This document shows positions 34,574 through 43,311 of a DNA stretch of 56,759 nt, piece by piece. Each line of letters begins with the position of its first letter. The first letter of the stretch is position 1. Origin of the DNA: Pseudomonas sp. K2I15 (lineage in GTDB: Bacteria; Pseudomonadota; Gammaproteobacteria; Pseudomonadales; Pseudomonadaceae); contig NZ_NIXO01000042.1 of assembly GCF_002204795.1 (NCBI RefSeq), positions 1-56,759 on the forward strand, written 5' to 3'. The translations under genes were made by a program, and so were the position numbers. Under the pieces are notes generated by a model. It did not search any database. It was not told where the DNA came from and saw only the letters and a program-made list of their open reading frames with translations.

Positions 34574-35721
34574 GCCAGAGCCGTGACCTGCTGGCGCAAC
34601 TGGTCCGCTTCGACACCACCAGTCGCGAATCGAACCTGGCGCTGATCGACTTCGTACGCAACTACTTGCAGCAACACGGCGTGAGCTGTGAGCTGTTGTT
34701 CAACGAGCAGAAGAGCAAGGCCAATCTGTTGGCGACCCTAGGCCCGGCGGATGTGCCGGGCATCGTGCTGTCTGGCCACACCGACGTGGTGCCCGTGGAT
34801 GGGCAGCGCTGGAGCGTTGCGCCGTTTGAGCTGACCGAGAAGGACGGTAAGTTGTACGGCCGTGGCACCGCCGACATGAAAGGCTACATTGCCTGTGTGC
34901 TGGCCAGCGTGCCGGCGCTGGTGCAGGCGCCGTTGCGCATGCCGGTGCATATCGCGCTGTCTTACGATGAGGAAGTGGGCTGCCTGGGCGTGCGTTCGCT
35001 GATCGAGGCATTCCATGCAAAACCCGTCAAACCGCTGCTGTGCGTGATCGGGGAACCGACCGAACTCAAACCGGTGCTCGGCCACAAGGGAAAACTGGCA
35101 ATGCGTTGCGAAGTGCATGGCGTGGCGTGCCATTCGGCGTATGCGCCGTCGGGTGTGAACGCCATCGAATACGCGGCGCGGTTGATCACCGAACTGGGCC
35201 GGCTGGGTGAAGAACTCAAGGCGCCGCAACACCAGAACGCGAGTTTTGATCCACCGTTTTCCACCGTGCAAACCGGGATGATCGCGGGTGGCAAGGCGCT
35301 GAATATCGTGCCGCAAAACTGCAGCTTCGACTTTGAAGTGCGCTCGCTGCCCGCGCAGAACCCCTGGCACGTCGCGGACCAATTGCGCGGTTACGCCGAG
35401 CACACGTTGTTGCCTGCGATGCAGGCGGTCAGTGCGCAGTGCGCGATCAACTTCAGTGAGCTGTCGAGCTACCCGGGGTTGTCGACCTCGGTGCAGAGCC
35501 AGGCAGTTGAATGGGTCGCCGGCTTCTGCGGCTCGCAGGAATACGGCACGGTGGCGTTCGGCAGCGAAGGCGGGCTGTTTGACCAGGCGGGCATTCCCAC
35601 CGTGGTGTGTGGGCCAGGCAGCATGGAGCAGGGGCACAAGCCTGATGAGTTCGTCAGCGTTGCGCAGCTTGAGGCCTGTGACCAGATGCTGGAGAAGGTA
35701 TTGGCATTTGTGAGCGCGTGA
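34570..35721 (+). CDS. M20-family acetylornithine-deacetylase-like amidohydrolase
   Basis: 383 residues. The zinc site of M20/ArgE enzymes is complete: His in VLSGHTDVVPVDG, bridging Asp in GRGTADMKGY, the Glu pair in SYDEEVGCLG, Glu in VIGEPTEL, and the C-terminal His in SMEQGHKPDEF. The lid dimer domain carries GVACHSAYAPSGVNAIEYA and the histidine needed for catalysis. It removes an acyl group from an N-acylated amino acid. In this catabolic operon, coupled to DUF1028, a role in biosynthesis of arginine is unlikely; it more likely deacylates a pathway intermediate. Confidence 0.9.
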   Translation: MSQSRDLLAQLVRFDTTSRESNLALIDFVRNYLQQHGVSCELLFNEQKSKANLLATLGPADVPGIVLSGHTDVVPVDGQRWSVAPFELTEKDGKLYGRGTADMKGYIACVLASVPALVQAPLRMPVHIALSYDEEVGCLGVRSLIEAFHAKPVKPLLCVIGEPTELKPVLGHKGKLAMRCEVHGVACHSAYAPSGVNAIEYAARLITELGRLGEELKAPQHQNASFDPPFSTVQTGMIAGGKALNIVPQNCSFDFEVRSLPAQNPWHVADQLRGYAEHTLLPAMQAVSAQCAINFSELSSYPGLSTSVQSQAVEWVAGFCGSQEYGTVAFGSEGGLFDQAGIPTVVCGPGSMEQGHKPDEFVSVAQLEACDQMLEKVLAFVSA

Positions 35722-35726
35722 GAGTC

Positions 35727-35753
35727 GCCTACGGTTACAGTTCATCCGTAGGC
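35727..35753 (+). terminator. Hairpin after the catabolic operon
   Basis: GCCTACGG (35727-35734) pairs with CCGTAGGC (35746-35753) around an 11-base loop, six bases after the deacylase stop. A T-rich stretch (GAGTTATTTCG) follows. It plausibly ends the operon. Confidence 0.6.
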
Positions 35754-35943
35754 ACTGAGTTATTTCGCCCCATTTTTGTGCGTGCCTTACTGAGTGGTGA
35801 GTGACGCGCCGCGTATCTGTGGGCCCGACAACAGCGGTCCGTTTCTTGCTAGAGCCAGCTTAATCAATGACATGGCATTTTGCCGTCAATCATTTCAAAG
35901 CTTGATTCGCCGCTGAGGCGAGTGGTTCTAGGAGTCGTCGGAC

Positions 35944-38001
35944 ATGCAAAGCCTTTTGTCGCCAGGAATCCGCCTGCTCGGACGTTTCGGATTTGCGCGC
36001 AAGTTTCAGATACTGTTTTTTCTGTTCATGCTGCCCCTGGCGGGCAGCCTGTGGATGATCGCGCACGACTACCGCACCAAGCTGACGGTGATTTCCAATG
36101 AGCAATCCGGTGTGCGCGAACTGCTGGCGCTGGATGCCCTGGACGCCCAACTGACCGCACAGCGCAACTTGGCCGCGCGCTGGAAAGCCGCCGATATCCT
36201 CCATGACCAGACACCCGCCGCCAAAGCTGCAATGACCGCGGTCGATACCAATTTCCCGCTGATCCTGCAAAGCGTGCAGGCCCTGGGCGAGGCCCTGAAA
36301 ACCCAGAACGCCAGCGCCGACACCCTCGCGCGCTTCAATGCATTGCAGGCCTCGGTCACGGGCATGGACTCGCCCTCCCTGCGTACCGTGGGTTGGTGGC
36401 CGGATGGCTACGACCGCTTCACGTCTGCGCTGAGCGCGATGCAAACCCTGCGCGAGCAGATCACCATGGACGCCGGTTTGATCCTCGATCCATGGCTTGA
36501 AACCTACCTGCTGATGCAGATTTCCACCCAGCAAACCCCCGACCTGATCGAGCGTATCGGGCGTATGGCGAGCGTGGGGCAGTCGTCCATCGCCTCGGGG
36601 CAGTTCACCCTGCAAAGTCGTTTGCAGATGCGCGACCTGCGCGGGCGTATCGGCGATGCAAGGGACCAGTTGGTCAAGGCCACCGCGACGCTCAAGGGCA
36701 AGCAATACCCCGGGCTGCAACCCTGGATCGCGCAATACGACGACAGTTTGCAACGGCTGGACAACGAGCTCAAAGCCTTGGACGACGGTGTGTTCGGCGG
36801 CACCATCAAGCTCGATACCACCGGCTTCGAGCGCAGTGTCGACGGCATGCTCGGCACCCTGGGCGCGTTGCGCAACCAGTCGCTGACCTCGCTGGATGCC
36901 CGCTTGAGTTACTACCGCGACAGCTCCCTCAAGGAATTCGTCCCGGTGGCGGTGACGTTCAGCGTTTTAGCATTGGCGGCCCTGTATCTGTTTGTGTGCT
37001 TGCAGGCATCGATCCGCCGCAGTGCCAGCGGCATCACCACGCTTGCCGAATCCCTGCGTGACGGCAATCTGTGTGTGGAGGTGGCGGTAGAAGGGCGCGA
37101 CGAACTGGCGGCCATCAGCACCGCGCTCAACGTGGCCGTGGTGCAATTGCGCACCAGCCTGTTGGGTGTGAATCACGAAACGCAGCAGTTGGGTTCTGCG
37201 GTACTGACGCTCAATTCGCAATCGGGCAGCACGCTGACCGAAGTGGAAGACCAGCAACAGCAAATCAGCCAGATCGCAGCGGCCGCCACGCAGTTGGCCG
37301 CGACCTCCATGGGCGTTGCCAAAAGCTGCGAGCAAGCCTCCGGCAGCGCGCAGAAAACCAGGCAGATCGCCGAGGACAGCAGCCGCGACAGCCAGCGCAC
37401 CACCGCCAGTATTCAGCAACTTAACCAGCGCTTGACCGACACCGCCGATGCTTTGGAGCGCGTCAGCCAGCAGGGGCAGCAGATCCAGTCGGTGGTCGAC
37501 ACCATTCGCGGTATCGCCGAGCAGACCAACCTGCTGGCGCTTAACGCCGCCATCGAGGCCGCGCGGGCCGGTGAGCAGGGTAGGGGGTTTGCGGTGGTGG
37601 CCGATGAAGTGCGCAGCCTGTCGCAACGCACCCAGGCCTCCACGGCGCAGATCGCCGGGACGGTAGACAGTTTGCGCTCCACGGTAAGCCAGGCGGTCAC
37701 CCTGATGGGCGCTGCGTGTGAGCAGGCGGTTACTGATGCCGAGTCTGTCACCGGCTTGGGCTATCGGCTGGGCGAGATCGCCAGCGCGGTGCAGAGCGTC
37801 ACCGATACCTTGGCGCAGATTGCCACGGCCGTTGAGGAGCAGGCGGCGACGGCGGATGAAGTGAGCGGCAATATCCAGCAGGTTGATCAGGCGGCAGGGC
37901 GTTTGCTTGAGGGCGCGCGGGCGGTGAATCAGGCGGCGGATACCTTGAGCAAAGGCAGTCGCGCATTGAGCGACAATACCGCGCGGTTTCAATTGGGGTG
38001 A
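35944..38001 (+). CDS. Methyl-accepting chemotaxis protein
   Basis: 685-residue transmembrane chemoreceptor. TAGGAG precedes the ATG by nine bases. A first membrane helix (KFQILFFLFMLPLAGSLWMIA, about residues 21-41) is followed by a long, mostly helical periplasmic sensor of about 290 residues. The second helix is at about 334-356 (VAVTFSVLALAALYLFVCLQ), then a HAMP domain and the coiled-coil signalling domain. The conserved tip GIAEQTNLLALNAAIEAARAG lies near residue 522. There is no C-terminal CheR pentapeptide. The sensor type is unfamiliar to me. It follows the catabolic operon by 220 bases and could sense the same compound, but nothing proves it. Confidence 0.93.
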   Translation: MQSLLSPGIRLLGRFGFARKFQILFFLFMLPLAGSLWMIAHDYRTKLTVISNEQSGVRELLALDALDAQLTAQRNLAARWKAADILHDQTPAAKAAMTAVDTNFPLILQSVQALGEALKTQNASADTLARFNALQASVTGMDSPSLRTVGWWPDGYDRFTSALSAMQTLREQITMDAGLILDPWLETYLLMQISTQQTPDLIERIGRMASVGQSSIASGQFTLQSRLQMRDLRGRIGDARDQLVKATATLKGKQYPGLQPWIAQYDDSLQRLDNELKALDDGVFGGTIKLDTTGFERSVDGMLGTLGALRNQSLTSLDARLSYYRDSSLKEFVPVAVTFSVLALAALYLFVCLQASIRRSASGITTLAESLRDGNLCVEVAVEGRDELAAISTALNVAVVQLRTSLLGVNHETQQLGSAVLTLNSQSGSTLTEVEDQQQQISQIAAAATQLAATSMGVAKSCEQASGSAQKTRQIAEDSSRDSQRTTASIQQLNQRLTDTADALERVSQQGQQIQSVVDTIRGIAEQTNLLALNAAIEAARAGEQGRGFAVVADEVRSLSQRTQASTAQIAGTVDSLRSTVSQAVTLMGAACEQAVTDAESVTGLGYRLGEIASAVQSVTDTLAQIATAVEEQAATADEVSGNIQQVDQAAGRLLEGARAVNQAADTLSKGSRALSDNTARFQLG

Positions 38002-38055
38002 CGGGGTGCCAACTGGGCAGGAGGTCGGGGAGCACCCGACCCAAACCGATCCAGG

Positions 38056-38859
38056 CTAGTTTTTCTTCTTGATGAGCTTGTTGATGTAGTACTTGAGGCT
38101 TAAACGATCTTTTGGCCTGGGTTTGTAGTGGGTTTTGTTTCTTTGCGTGGGGTCGATCGCCACGGCCGAGGCGGTGTAGTAATAAAGGGCTATGGATTTA
38201 CGCGTGATGTGTTCAGGCGTGGTTAGTGGTTCAGGGTGTCCATGATTACTGTCTTTGTCTGTATTGAAAATGACACATCGGTTATAAATGGGTAAAACTT
38301 TTTTAAGGCAGGTTTTCATGTCGGTATCCCAAAGTTCCAGGTTGCCGCCATATTCCTCCTGCCACTCTTCATTCAGATAAATGATGATGTTCAGCCGGCG
38401 TTCAATGTTAAGTTTCTTGTTGAGCCTGAAGTCGGAGTGCACCCCCAGATAACCACCGCTTTTCGTTTCATGCAGGCCGCCCCCGGCAAAGTAGGGGTCA
38501 GGTATCAAACCGTTGATGCCGGTAAGATGCTCAAGAAACTGCAACATGGGGGCCGAGTTGAAAACGTTGAAAACGGTCTTTAAATAAGGGTCGCATTCGT
38601 TAGGACTGATCTGGCGTTTGCGCTGGCCTTTATACCCGCGCTCGTAGAGCGTTTCGTTATCGGTGGGCTCAATAGGAAAGTGCGAGCAGATACTCGCAAT
38701 CAGCTCGTCATGCAGGAAGTTATCGATAACGATGTGTGGAAACGGCGTAGCCTGCACGTACAGGCTGCTCAGTGAAGCACCTAAATCGCTGGCCGCTTTC
38801 TGGTCGAAATCAAGCGCTGGAGAAAGGGTCATGGGTAGCGTTTGAGTGATGGGTGCCAT
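38056..38859 (-). CDS. 2OG-Fe(II) oxygenase, prolyl-4-hydroxylase type
   Basis: 267 residues from the ATG at 38859, with GGAG upstream. The P4H-like barrel has iron ligands His and Asp in GVHSDFRLN, the distal His in NHGHPEPL and the 2OG arginine in ITRKSIALYYYT. YGGNLELWDTDM is the strand typical of this group. The C terminus is very basic (YINKLIKKKN). It is followed downstream by the chemoreceptor gene and preceded by a glycosyltransferase gene on the same strand, 82 bases away. Such pairs occur in surface-glycan or protein-modification loci, so a protein or glycan hydroxylase is plausible. Confidence 0.82.
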   Translation of the reverse strand: MAPITQTLPMTLSPALDFDQKAASDLGASLSSLYVQATPFPHIVIDNFLHDELIASICSHFPIEPTDNETLYERGYKGQRKRQISPNECDPYLKTVFNVFNSAPMLQFLEHLTGINGLIPDPYFAGGGLHETKSGGYLGVHSDFRLNKKLNIERRLNIIIYLNEEWQEEYGGNLELWDTDMKTCLKKVLPIYNRCVIFNTDKDSNHGHPEPLTTPEHITRKSIALYYYTASAVAIDPTQRNKTHYKPRPKDRLSLKYYINKLIKKKN

Positions 38860-38941
38860 TACCGCTCCGATACTGAAAATAAAGGCCTGTGGAGGGCTTC
38901 GATCATGCTCGGGTTCGTCCCTCGTCGCGTGTGATCGAAGC

Positions 38942-39751
38942 CTAGTCCTTTAGGCCGTCCTTGTTAAGGCGCTTGAGGATGTTGTTATACATCTTGGTTC
39001 GCCTGTGGTTCGCGCCATAGCCGCCGGCCGCCGAAACGGTGCCGGCCTGTATGTGGTCCAGGTAACTGAAGATTTTGCGCGGCGATAGCATTTCAACGGC
39101 ATAACCGAGAGCGGTCATGCGGTCCTGGAGAGTATAACCAGGGACACGATCATCCATTGAGAAATGCAGGCCATGCTCTTTGACAAGCTTGCAATTCCAC
39201 AAGGTACAAAAGCTCTTCAGGTAGGTTTCCCTGTAGGGCTTTGGATCTCTTGAGCGCAGACCCATCGCAATTTTCAGGCGCCTGAAATAATGCTTGAACA
39301 GCCGCGAGCTAAAGCGCCAGAACGTTCTCGTGAGGCCGCGATTCAGTTGCTCTACACAGCCCACGGCCACCACGTTTGGATTATCGACGCACTTGCTCAG
39401 CAGCATCGGAAAAACATTCTTGTCGAAAATGAATGTATCCGTATGGATAAGGAGTAAGTAATCCGTGTCGACTCGCTCCAATACCCGATCTAACGCTTTG
39501 CCATGCGCGATATGGCCCTGCTCGGGCTCGGAGATCGTGCGCTCGATTAAATTGATCCAGTCAAGTGTGCGCAAATACTCAGTGCTTTCATCGGCTGAAT
39601 AATTGTCAACCACCCATACCGGCGTATGACGGGTGTCGATGTGCTGGTGCAATAACTCCAGGCATATCTTGGTGATTTCCGGAGTTTTGTAATTGACAAG
39701 CACTATGCTGAATGTCTTGGGGTGTTCGTTCGGAGTGCTAGTGCTATTCAT
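38942..39751 (-). CDS. GT2-family glycosyltransferase
   Basis: 269 residues. FSIVLVNYKTPEITKICLELL starts the GT-A fold; VVDNYSADESTEYLR and the metal/nucleotide-sugar acidic motif in DYLLLIHTDTFIF follow. The C-terminal part (FCTLWNCKLVKEHGLHFSMDDRVPGYTLQDRMTALGY) carries the acceptor-side acidic residue. It transfers a sugar from a nucleotide donor; donor and acceptor cannot be told. It lies alone with the P4H-like oxygenase, away from any O-antigen or flagellar cluster, and both genes have a lower GC feel than their neighbours. Confidence 0.85.
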   Translation of the reverse strand: MNSTSTPNEHPKTFSIVLVNYKTPEITKICLELLHQHIDTRHTPVWVVDNYSADESTEYLRTLDWINLIERTISEPEQGHIAHGKALDRVLERVDTDYLLLIHTDTFIFDKNVFPMLLSKCVDNPNVVAVGCVEQLNRGLTRTFWRFSSRLFKHYFRRLKIAMGLRSRDPKPYRETYLKSFCTLWNCKLVKEHGLHFSMDDRVPGYTLQDRMTALGYAVEMLSPRKIFSYLDHIQAGTVSAAGGYGANHRRTKMYNNILKRLNKDGLKD

Positions 39752-40086
39752 GATTCGCGCACTCGATTTGTTGTAACTGAATGTAAGAAAGCGGTGGGTC
39801 TTGTTTGCGGTTGCGTGTCATTTGTCGCGGGCAGACAGGCGTAAAAATGAGCGATGATTTGGTAGGGTGTTATCGTTGATTGTATTGCGCCTGACATGAT
39901 CGGTGCTCGATTAATAACTGTAGACGGCTGTGCCGTGTTTCAATCTCCTTTATAAATAAGTGAATGTGAAATAAGTATGAAAAGACGCGGAGGCTCCGCG
40001 TATTTTGTACGATCCAGCGTCGGCCAGCCGGACAATGGATAGATGTTCTATCATGAGCACCCGTTCATAAGCAGCGATGCAATGCC
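39752..40086. other. Intergenic region with one hairpin
   Basis: 335 bases between the divergent glycosyltransferase and LysR genes. It is A+T-richer than the surroundings and must hold both promoters. ACGCGGA (39985-39991) pairs with TCCGCGT (39995-40001) around a three-base loop and is followed by ATTTTG, a terminator-like hairpin that could end a short transcript. I see no open frame I would call a gene; a small RNA is possible but not supported. Confidence 0.4.
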
Positions 40087-40992
40087 ATGAGAGACCTGCC
40101 CCCTACCTCGACATTGCGCGCCTTTGAGGTTGCCACCCGGCACGCAACCTTCACCTCGGCCTCAGAAGAGCTGCATGTCACCCAAAGTGCCGTCAGCCAT
40201 CAACTCAAGCACCTCGAAGAACTTTGGGGATTGCAGTTGTTCCAGCGGGGCAAGTCACTCAGCCTCACGCCTGCCGGGGCGGCCCTGGCGCCGATCGTGC
40301 GTGAATTCTTCATGAACCTTGAGGCCACACTCACGGACCTGCGAGAGCAAAAGGGCAGGGTCCGGTTGAAGGTCAGTACCACTTATTCCTTTGCGCTGAA
40401 ATGGCTGCTGCCACGTTTGCCGAGCCTGGCCCAGCGGCATCCGGAAATATTGGTCTCGCTTGACTCCAGCGACAAAGCCATCAACTTCGCAAGTGCAGAG
40501 GCTGATGTGGCGATTCGGTTCGGCAGCGGGCATTACCCGGCCCTGTACTCGGAGTTCCTGTTCCGCGAACAGATTTTCCCGGTGGCGAGCCCTGAGCTGT
40601 TAAACCGTTTTGGCAGGCCGCGCACGCCTGCCGAATTGTTGCGCTATCCCTTGCTGACGCGCGACGGCGCCGACCTGGTGCCGAAATGGGAAGTCTGGTT
40701 TCAACACGTCGGGCTGGGGATTTCACCACTCAAGGAGAGCGTCAGGTTTGCGGACACCAACATGACGATCGAGGCGGCATTGCTCGGCCAGGGCATCGCG
40801 TTGGCGCGCAGCGGGCATGTGGAATCAGAGCTAAGCGATGGACGCCTGGTCAGGCTGTTCGATGTACCGTTCCCATCACCGGTCGCCTATTATTTTGTCT
40901 GCCCCAAAGGCCTGGAATCCCAACCGCACATCGTCAGCTTCCGTGATTGGCTCATGCAGGAAGCGGTCAACGCCGGGCTGGCGTACGAATGA
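40087..40992 (+). CDS. LysR-family regulator, GcvA-like
   Basis: 301 residues. LPPTSTLRAFEVATRHATFTSASEELHVTQSAVSHQLKHLEELWG is the GcvA-type winged helix, followed by FQRGKSLSLTPAG and an effector domain starting RVRLKVSTTYSFALKWLLPRL. GcvA-like regulators in Pseudomonas include AmpR-like and many amino-acid regulators. The likely target is adjacent: either the small membrane protein and SDR downstream on the same strand, or the divergent glycosyltransferase pair. Confidence 0.88.
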   Translation: MRDLPPTSTLRAFEVATRHATFTSASEELHVTQSAVSHQLKHLEELWGLQLFQRGKSLSLTPAGAALAPIVREFFMNLEATLTDLREQKGRVRLKVSTTYSFALKWLLPRLPSLAQRHPEILVSLDSSDKAINFASAEADVAIRFGSGHYPALYSEFLFREQIFPVASPELLNRFGRPRTPAELLRYPLLTRDGADLVPKWEVWFQHVGLGISPLKESVRFADTNMTIEAALLGQGIALARSGHVESELSDGRLVRLFDVPFPSPVAYYFVCPKGLESQPHIVSFRDWLMQEAVNAGLAYE

Positions 40993-41067
40993 TGCATGAG
41001 GATTTACTCATTCTTCAATGAGGATACTTCGTTTCAGTAAAGGCGCCGTTTTGCTTAGGATTGGCGT

Positions 41068-41157
41068 GTGCCTTATCCCATCATTCTCTTAGTCCTCTTC
41101 GCTGCCTTGCTGTATGCCAGCATGGTGATTGCCGCCGGCACCCTACTTATCGGCTGA
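41068..41157 (+). CDS. Candidate 29-residue single-span membrane protein
   Basis: A GTG at 41068, with TAGGA seven bases upstream, opens 29 codons ending in TGA at 41155-41157. The product is almost wholly hydrophobic (IILLVLFAALLYASMVIAAG) and would form one transmembrane helix. It lies between the GcvA-like LysR and an SDR on the same strand, with the SDR start 45 bases downstream. Good ribosome-site spacing favours a real gene; I know no family for it. Confidence 0.45.
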   Translation: MPYPIILLVLFAALLYASMVIAAGTLLIG

Positions 41158-41202
41158 CAGCCGGCAAAGCATTTTTTCCACCACCACATGAAGGTTCGCT
41201 CA

Positions 41203-41964
41203 ATGGATACCGTCCCACCGGCACCGCTGATTCTGATAACGGGTGGCAGTCGTGGCGTTGGCGCCGCCACCGCGCGGCTGGCTGCCGCACAAGGTTATGA
41301 CGTGGCGATCAGTTTCGTTTCCAACGAGTCTGCCGCCCTCGCGGTGGTGGCGGATGTAGAAACGGTGGGGCGCCGGGCGTTGGCTGTGCGCGCAGACAGT
41401 GCAGACCCGGAGCAGGTCGTTCAACTGTTCGCGGCGATCGACCGGGAATTCGGCCGCATCAATGTGCTGGTTAACAACGCCGGGATCAACGCGCTGCAGT
41501 CCCGAGTGGAGGACCTGGCGTTCGAGCGCATGCAGCGGATTTTCGCGGTCAACGCGATCGGGCCGATGCTGTGCGCCCAGCAAGCGGTGAAGCGCATGTC
41601 GTTTCGTCACAAAGGGCGGGGCGGTTCGGTGATCAATATCTCGTCGGCATCGGCCAAGCTCGGCAGCCCCAACGAATATGTGGACTACGCGGCGTCGAAG
41701 GGTGCGCTTGAGGCCTTTACCATCGGGTTTTCCAAAGAGGTTGCCCGGGAGGGAATACGCGTCAACTGTATTCGCCCCGGGCATATCTACACCGATATAC
41801 ATGCCAGCGGCGGAGAGCCGGGGCGGGTTGATCGGGTCAAGGACTCGATCCCCATGGGCCGCGGCGGCCAGCCTGAAGAAGTGGCGCAGGCCATTCTGTG
41901 GCTGGCGAGCGCCGAGGCGTCCTTCATCACGGGGACGTTCCTGGATGTCACCGGTGGCAAGTGA
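41203..41964 (+). CDS. SDR-family oxidoreductase (glucose/ribitol dehydrogenase type)
   Basis: About 253 residues from the ATG at 41203, with AAGG at suitable distance; an ATG five codons upstream is the alternative. Classical SDR motifs: TGGSRGVGAATARLAAAQGY, NNAGINALQS, catalytic serine in INISSASAKLGSP, YVDYAASKGALEAFT, and the C-terminal WLASAEASFITGTFLDVTGGK. The final motif is typical of glucose-dehydrogenase- and FabG-like enzymes. It reduces or oxidises an unknown alcohol or ketone. Its stop codon directly abuts that of the next, convergent gene (41964/41965). Confidence 0.88.
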   Translation: MDTVPPAPLILITGGSRGVGAATARLAAAQGYDVAISFVSNESAALAVVADVETVGRRALAVRADSADPEQVVQLFAAIDREFGRINVLVNNAGINALQSRVEDLAFERMQRIFAVNAIGPMLCAQQAVKRMSFRHKGRGGSVINISSASAKLGSPNEYVDYAASKGALEAFTIGFSKEVAREGIRVNCIRPGHIYTDIHASGGEPGRVDRVKDSIPMGRGGQPEEVAQAILWLASAEASFITGTFLDVTGGK

Positions 41965-43206
41965 CTATCGCACCACCTCAAGTGCGGTGATTTCATATAC
42001 GTCATGATCTGAACCGGACGTCGATTCCAGCGTGACGGCAACGCCCAGGTCTTCGATAAAGACGCTGGATGTGCGGTTGTCGCCCTGGATGCACGCAAGC
42101 TTGATGGCATCGCCCGGGAGCGAGGCGAATACCTGGCGCGCTGGCATACGCTCGCCCACTGTGCATTGCGTTTGAGTCTTGGTGGGTTCGTCGTTGGGTT
42201 TGGCTGGCACATGTTTCATGAGCAGTCGTGCACTGAGTGTCTGGCCCGGGCTCCAGCTTTGAGGTGCCTTGAATTCAAGTTCGCTGGTTTGCAGCACCTC
42301 GTCATCGCCGAGGCCGATCATCTTTGCCTTCAGCTGGATAAGGTCGGCCTTGGTAAGGCGCTCCACCTGGAAGCTGCCGTATTTCTCTGTTTTATTCAGC
42401 AGCCCACCCTCGGCCTCGAGCACAACCGATACAGGGTTGCGCTTAAGGGGGCCGTTCTGTTTGGTCGTGTAGGTGTAGGTCAACGATTTGAATTTCGGCG
42501 CAAGCAGGGGCGAGTCGAGCTTCTTCAGCACATCCTGCGGCACGGCAACATCGCCAATGGCTGTTTCCAGGCGCGTTTGCGGGTACTCGGCAGGCGCAAT
42601 GTCCGGGCGCAATTGCACTAGCAGCGCAGCATCGACGGCGCCTTGCACCGAACAGCTGAGGCGTGTTTGCGCACCTTCCGGTTCCAGCAGCAGTACGCGT
42701 TCCACCCGCGACTTGCCAGGCGCGCTGCCCGGCATGGGCTCGATGCTCAGCCAGCTATCGCGAAACCGGAGTTCGCTGCGTACGTAAGCCGTGTCGATTT
42801 TCTTCAGGAGGGCAGGTTTTTCAAGCAGCGGGCTCAGGCGTTTGGCGACGTCGTCCGGGCGGCCGTCAACCATGAAGCCCCAGTAGAAGTAGTAGCCCAG
42901 GTTGCCGAGGTTGGTGCTCTCGTCGAAGTAGGACAGCAGTTTCATGCCCGCGACGGGCGGCAGGTTACCCAGGGCCACAGAGTTGCCGGAGCGACTGCCC
43001 CGGTTGGCCACGGCAATCCAGGCGGCGTCTTTGTCCTGCTGCAGCGGCGCATAGGCTTTCCATGCATCGCTGTGGACCTTGAGGCTTGAGAAGAAACTGG
43101 CGTCACACCGGCTGAAGGCCTTGAGTGTGTCGTCCAGCGCGGCATCGCCCGCGTGGGCGATGGACGGAAGAAGTAACGCGCAGGCGAGAAGGGGCAGCAA
43201 TTTCAT
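41965..43206 (-). CDS. Secreted protein of unknown function
   Basis: 413 residues from the ATG at 43206, which gives a clean signal peptide (MKLLPLLACALLLPSIAHA). The mature protein begins with a cysteine-containing segment (FSRCDASFFSSLK) and has later cysteines in RLSCSVQG, TQCTVGER and IKLACIQG, so disulfides are possible. Predicted strands dominate. No catalytic motif or known domain is recognisable to me. It is monocistronic, converging with the SDR and co-oriented behind the transketolase gene. A periplasmic binding or scaffold role is possible but unsupported. Confidence 0.75.
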   Translation of the reverse strand: MKLLPLLACALLLPSIAHAGDAALDDTLKAFSRCDASFFSSLKVHSDAWKAYAPLQQDKDAAWIAVANRGSRSGNSVALGNLPPVAGMKLLSYFDESTNLGNLGYYFYWGFMVDGRPDDVAKRLSPLLEKPALLKKIDTAYVRSELRFRDSWLSIEPMPGSAPGKSRVERVLLLEPEGAQTRLSCSVQGAVDAALLVQLRPDIAPAEYPQTRLETAIGDVAVPQDVLKKLDSPLLAPKFKSLTYTYTTKQNGPLKRNPVSVVLEAEGGLLNKTEKYGSFQVERLTKADLIQLKAKMIGLGDDEVLQTSELEFKAPQSWSPGQTLSARLLMKHVPAKPNDEPTKTQTQCTVGERMPARQVFASLPGDAIKLACIQGDNRTSSVFIEDLGVAVTLESTSGSDHDVYEITALEVVR

Positions 43207-43311
43207 CGAGCAAGATTTCCGTATCGTTGGTTGGGCGTGTAGCCACGCGGCGGCCATTATCCAGAACTTGCACGCTTCCCTCTACTGATCCTTCATCACC
43301 TCGTGCTGTGT

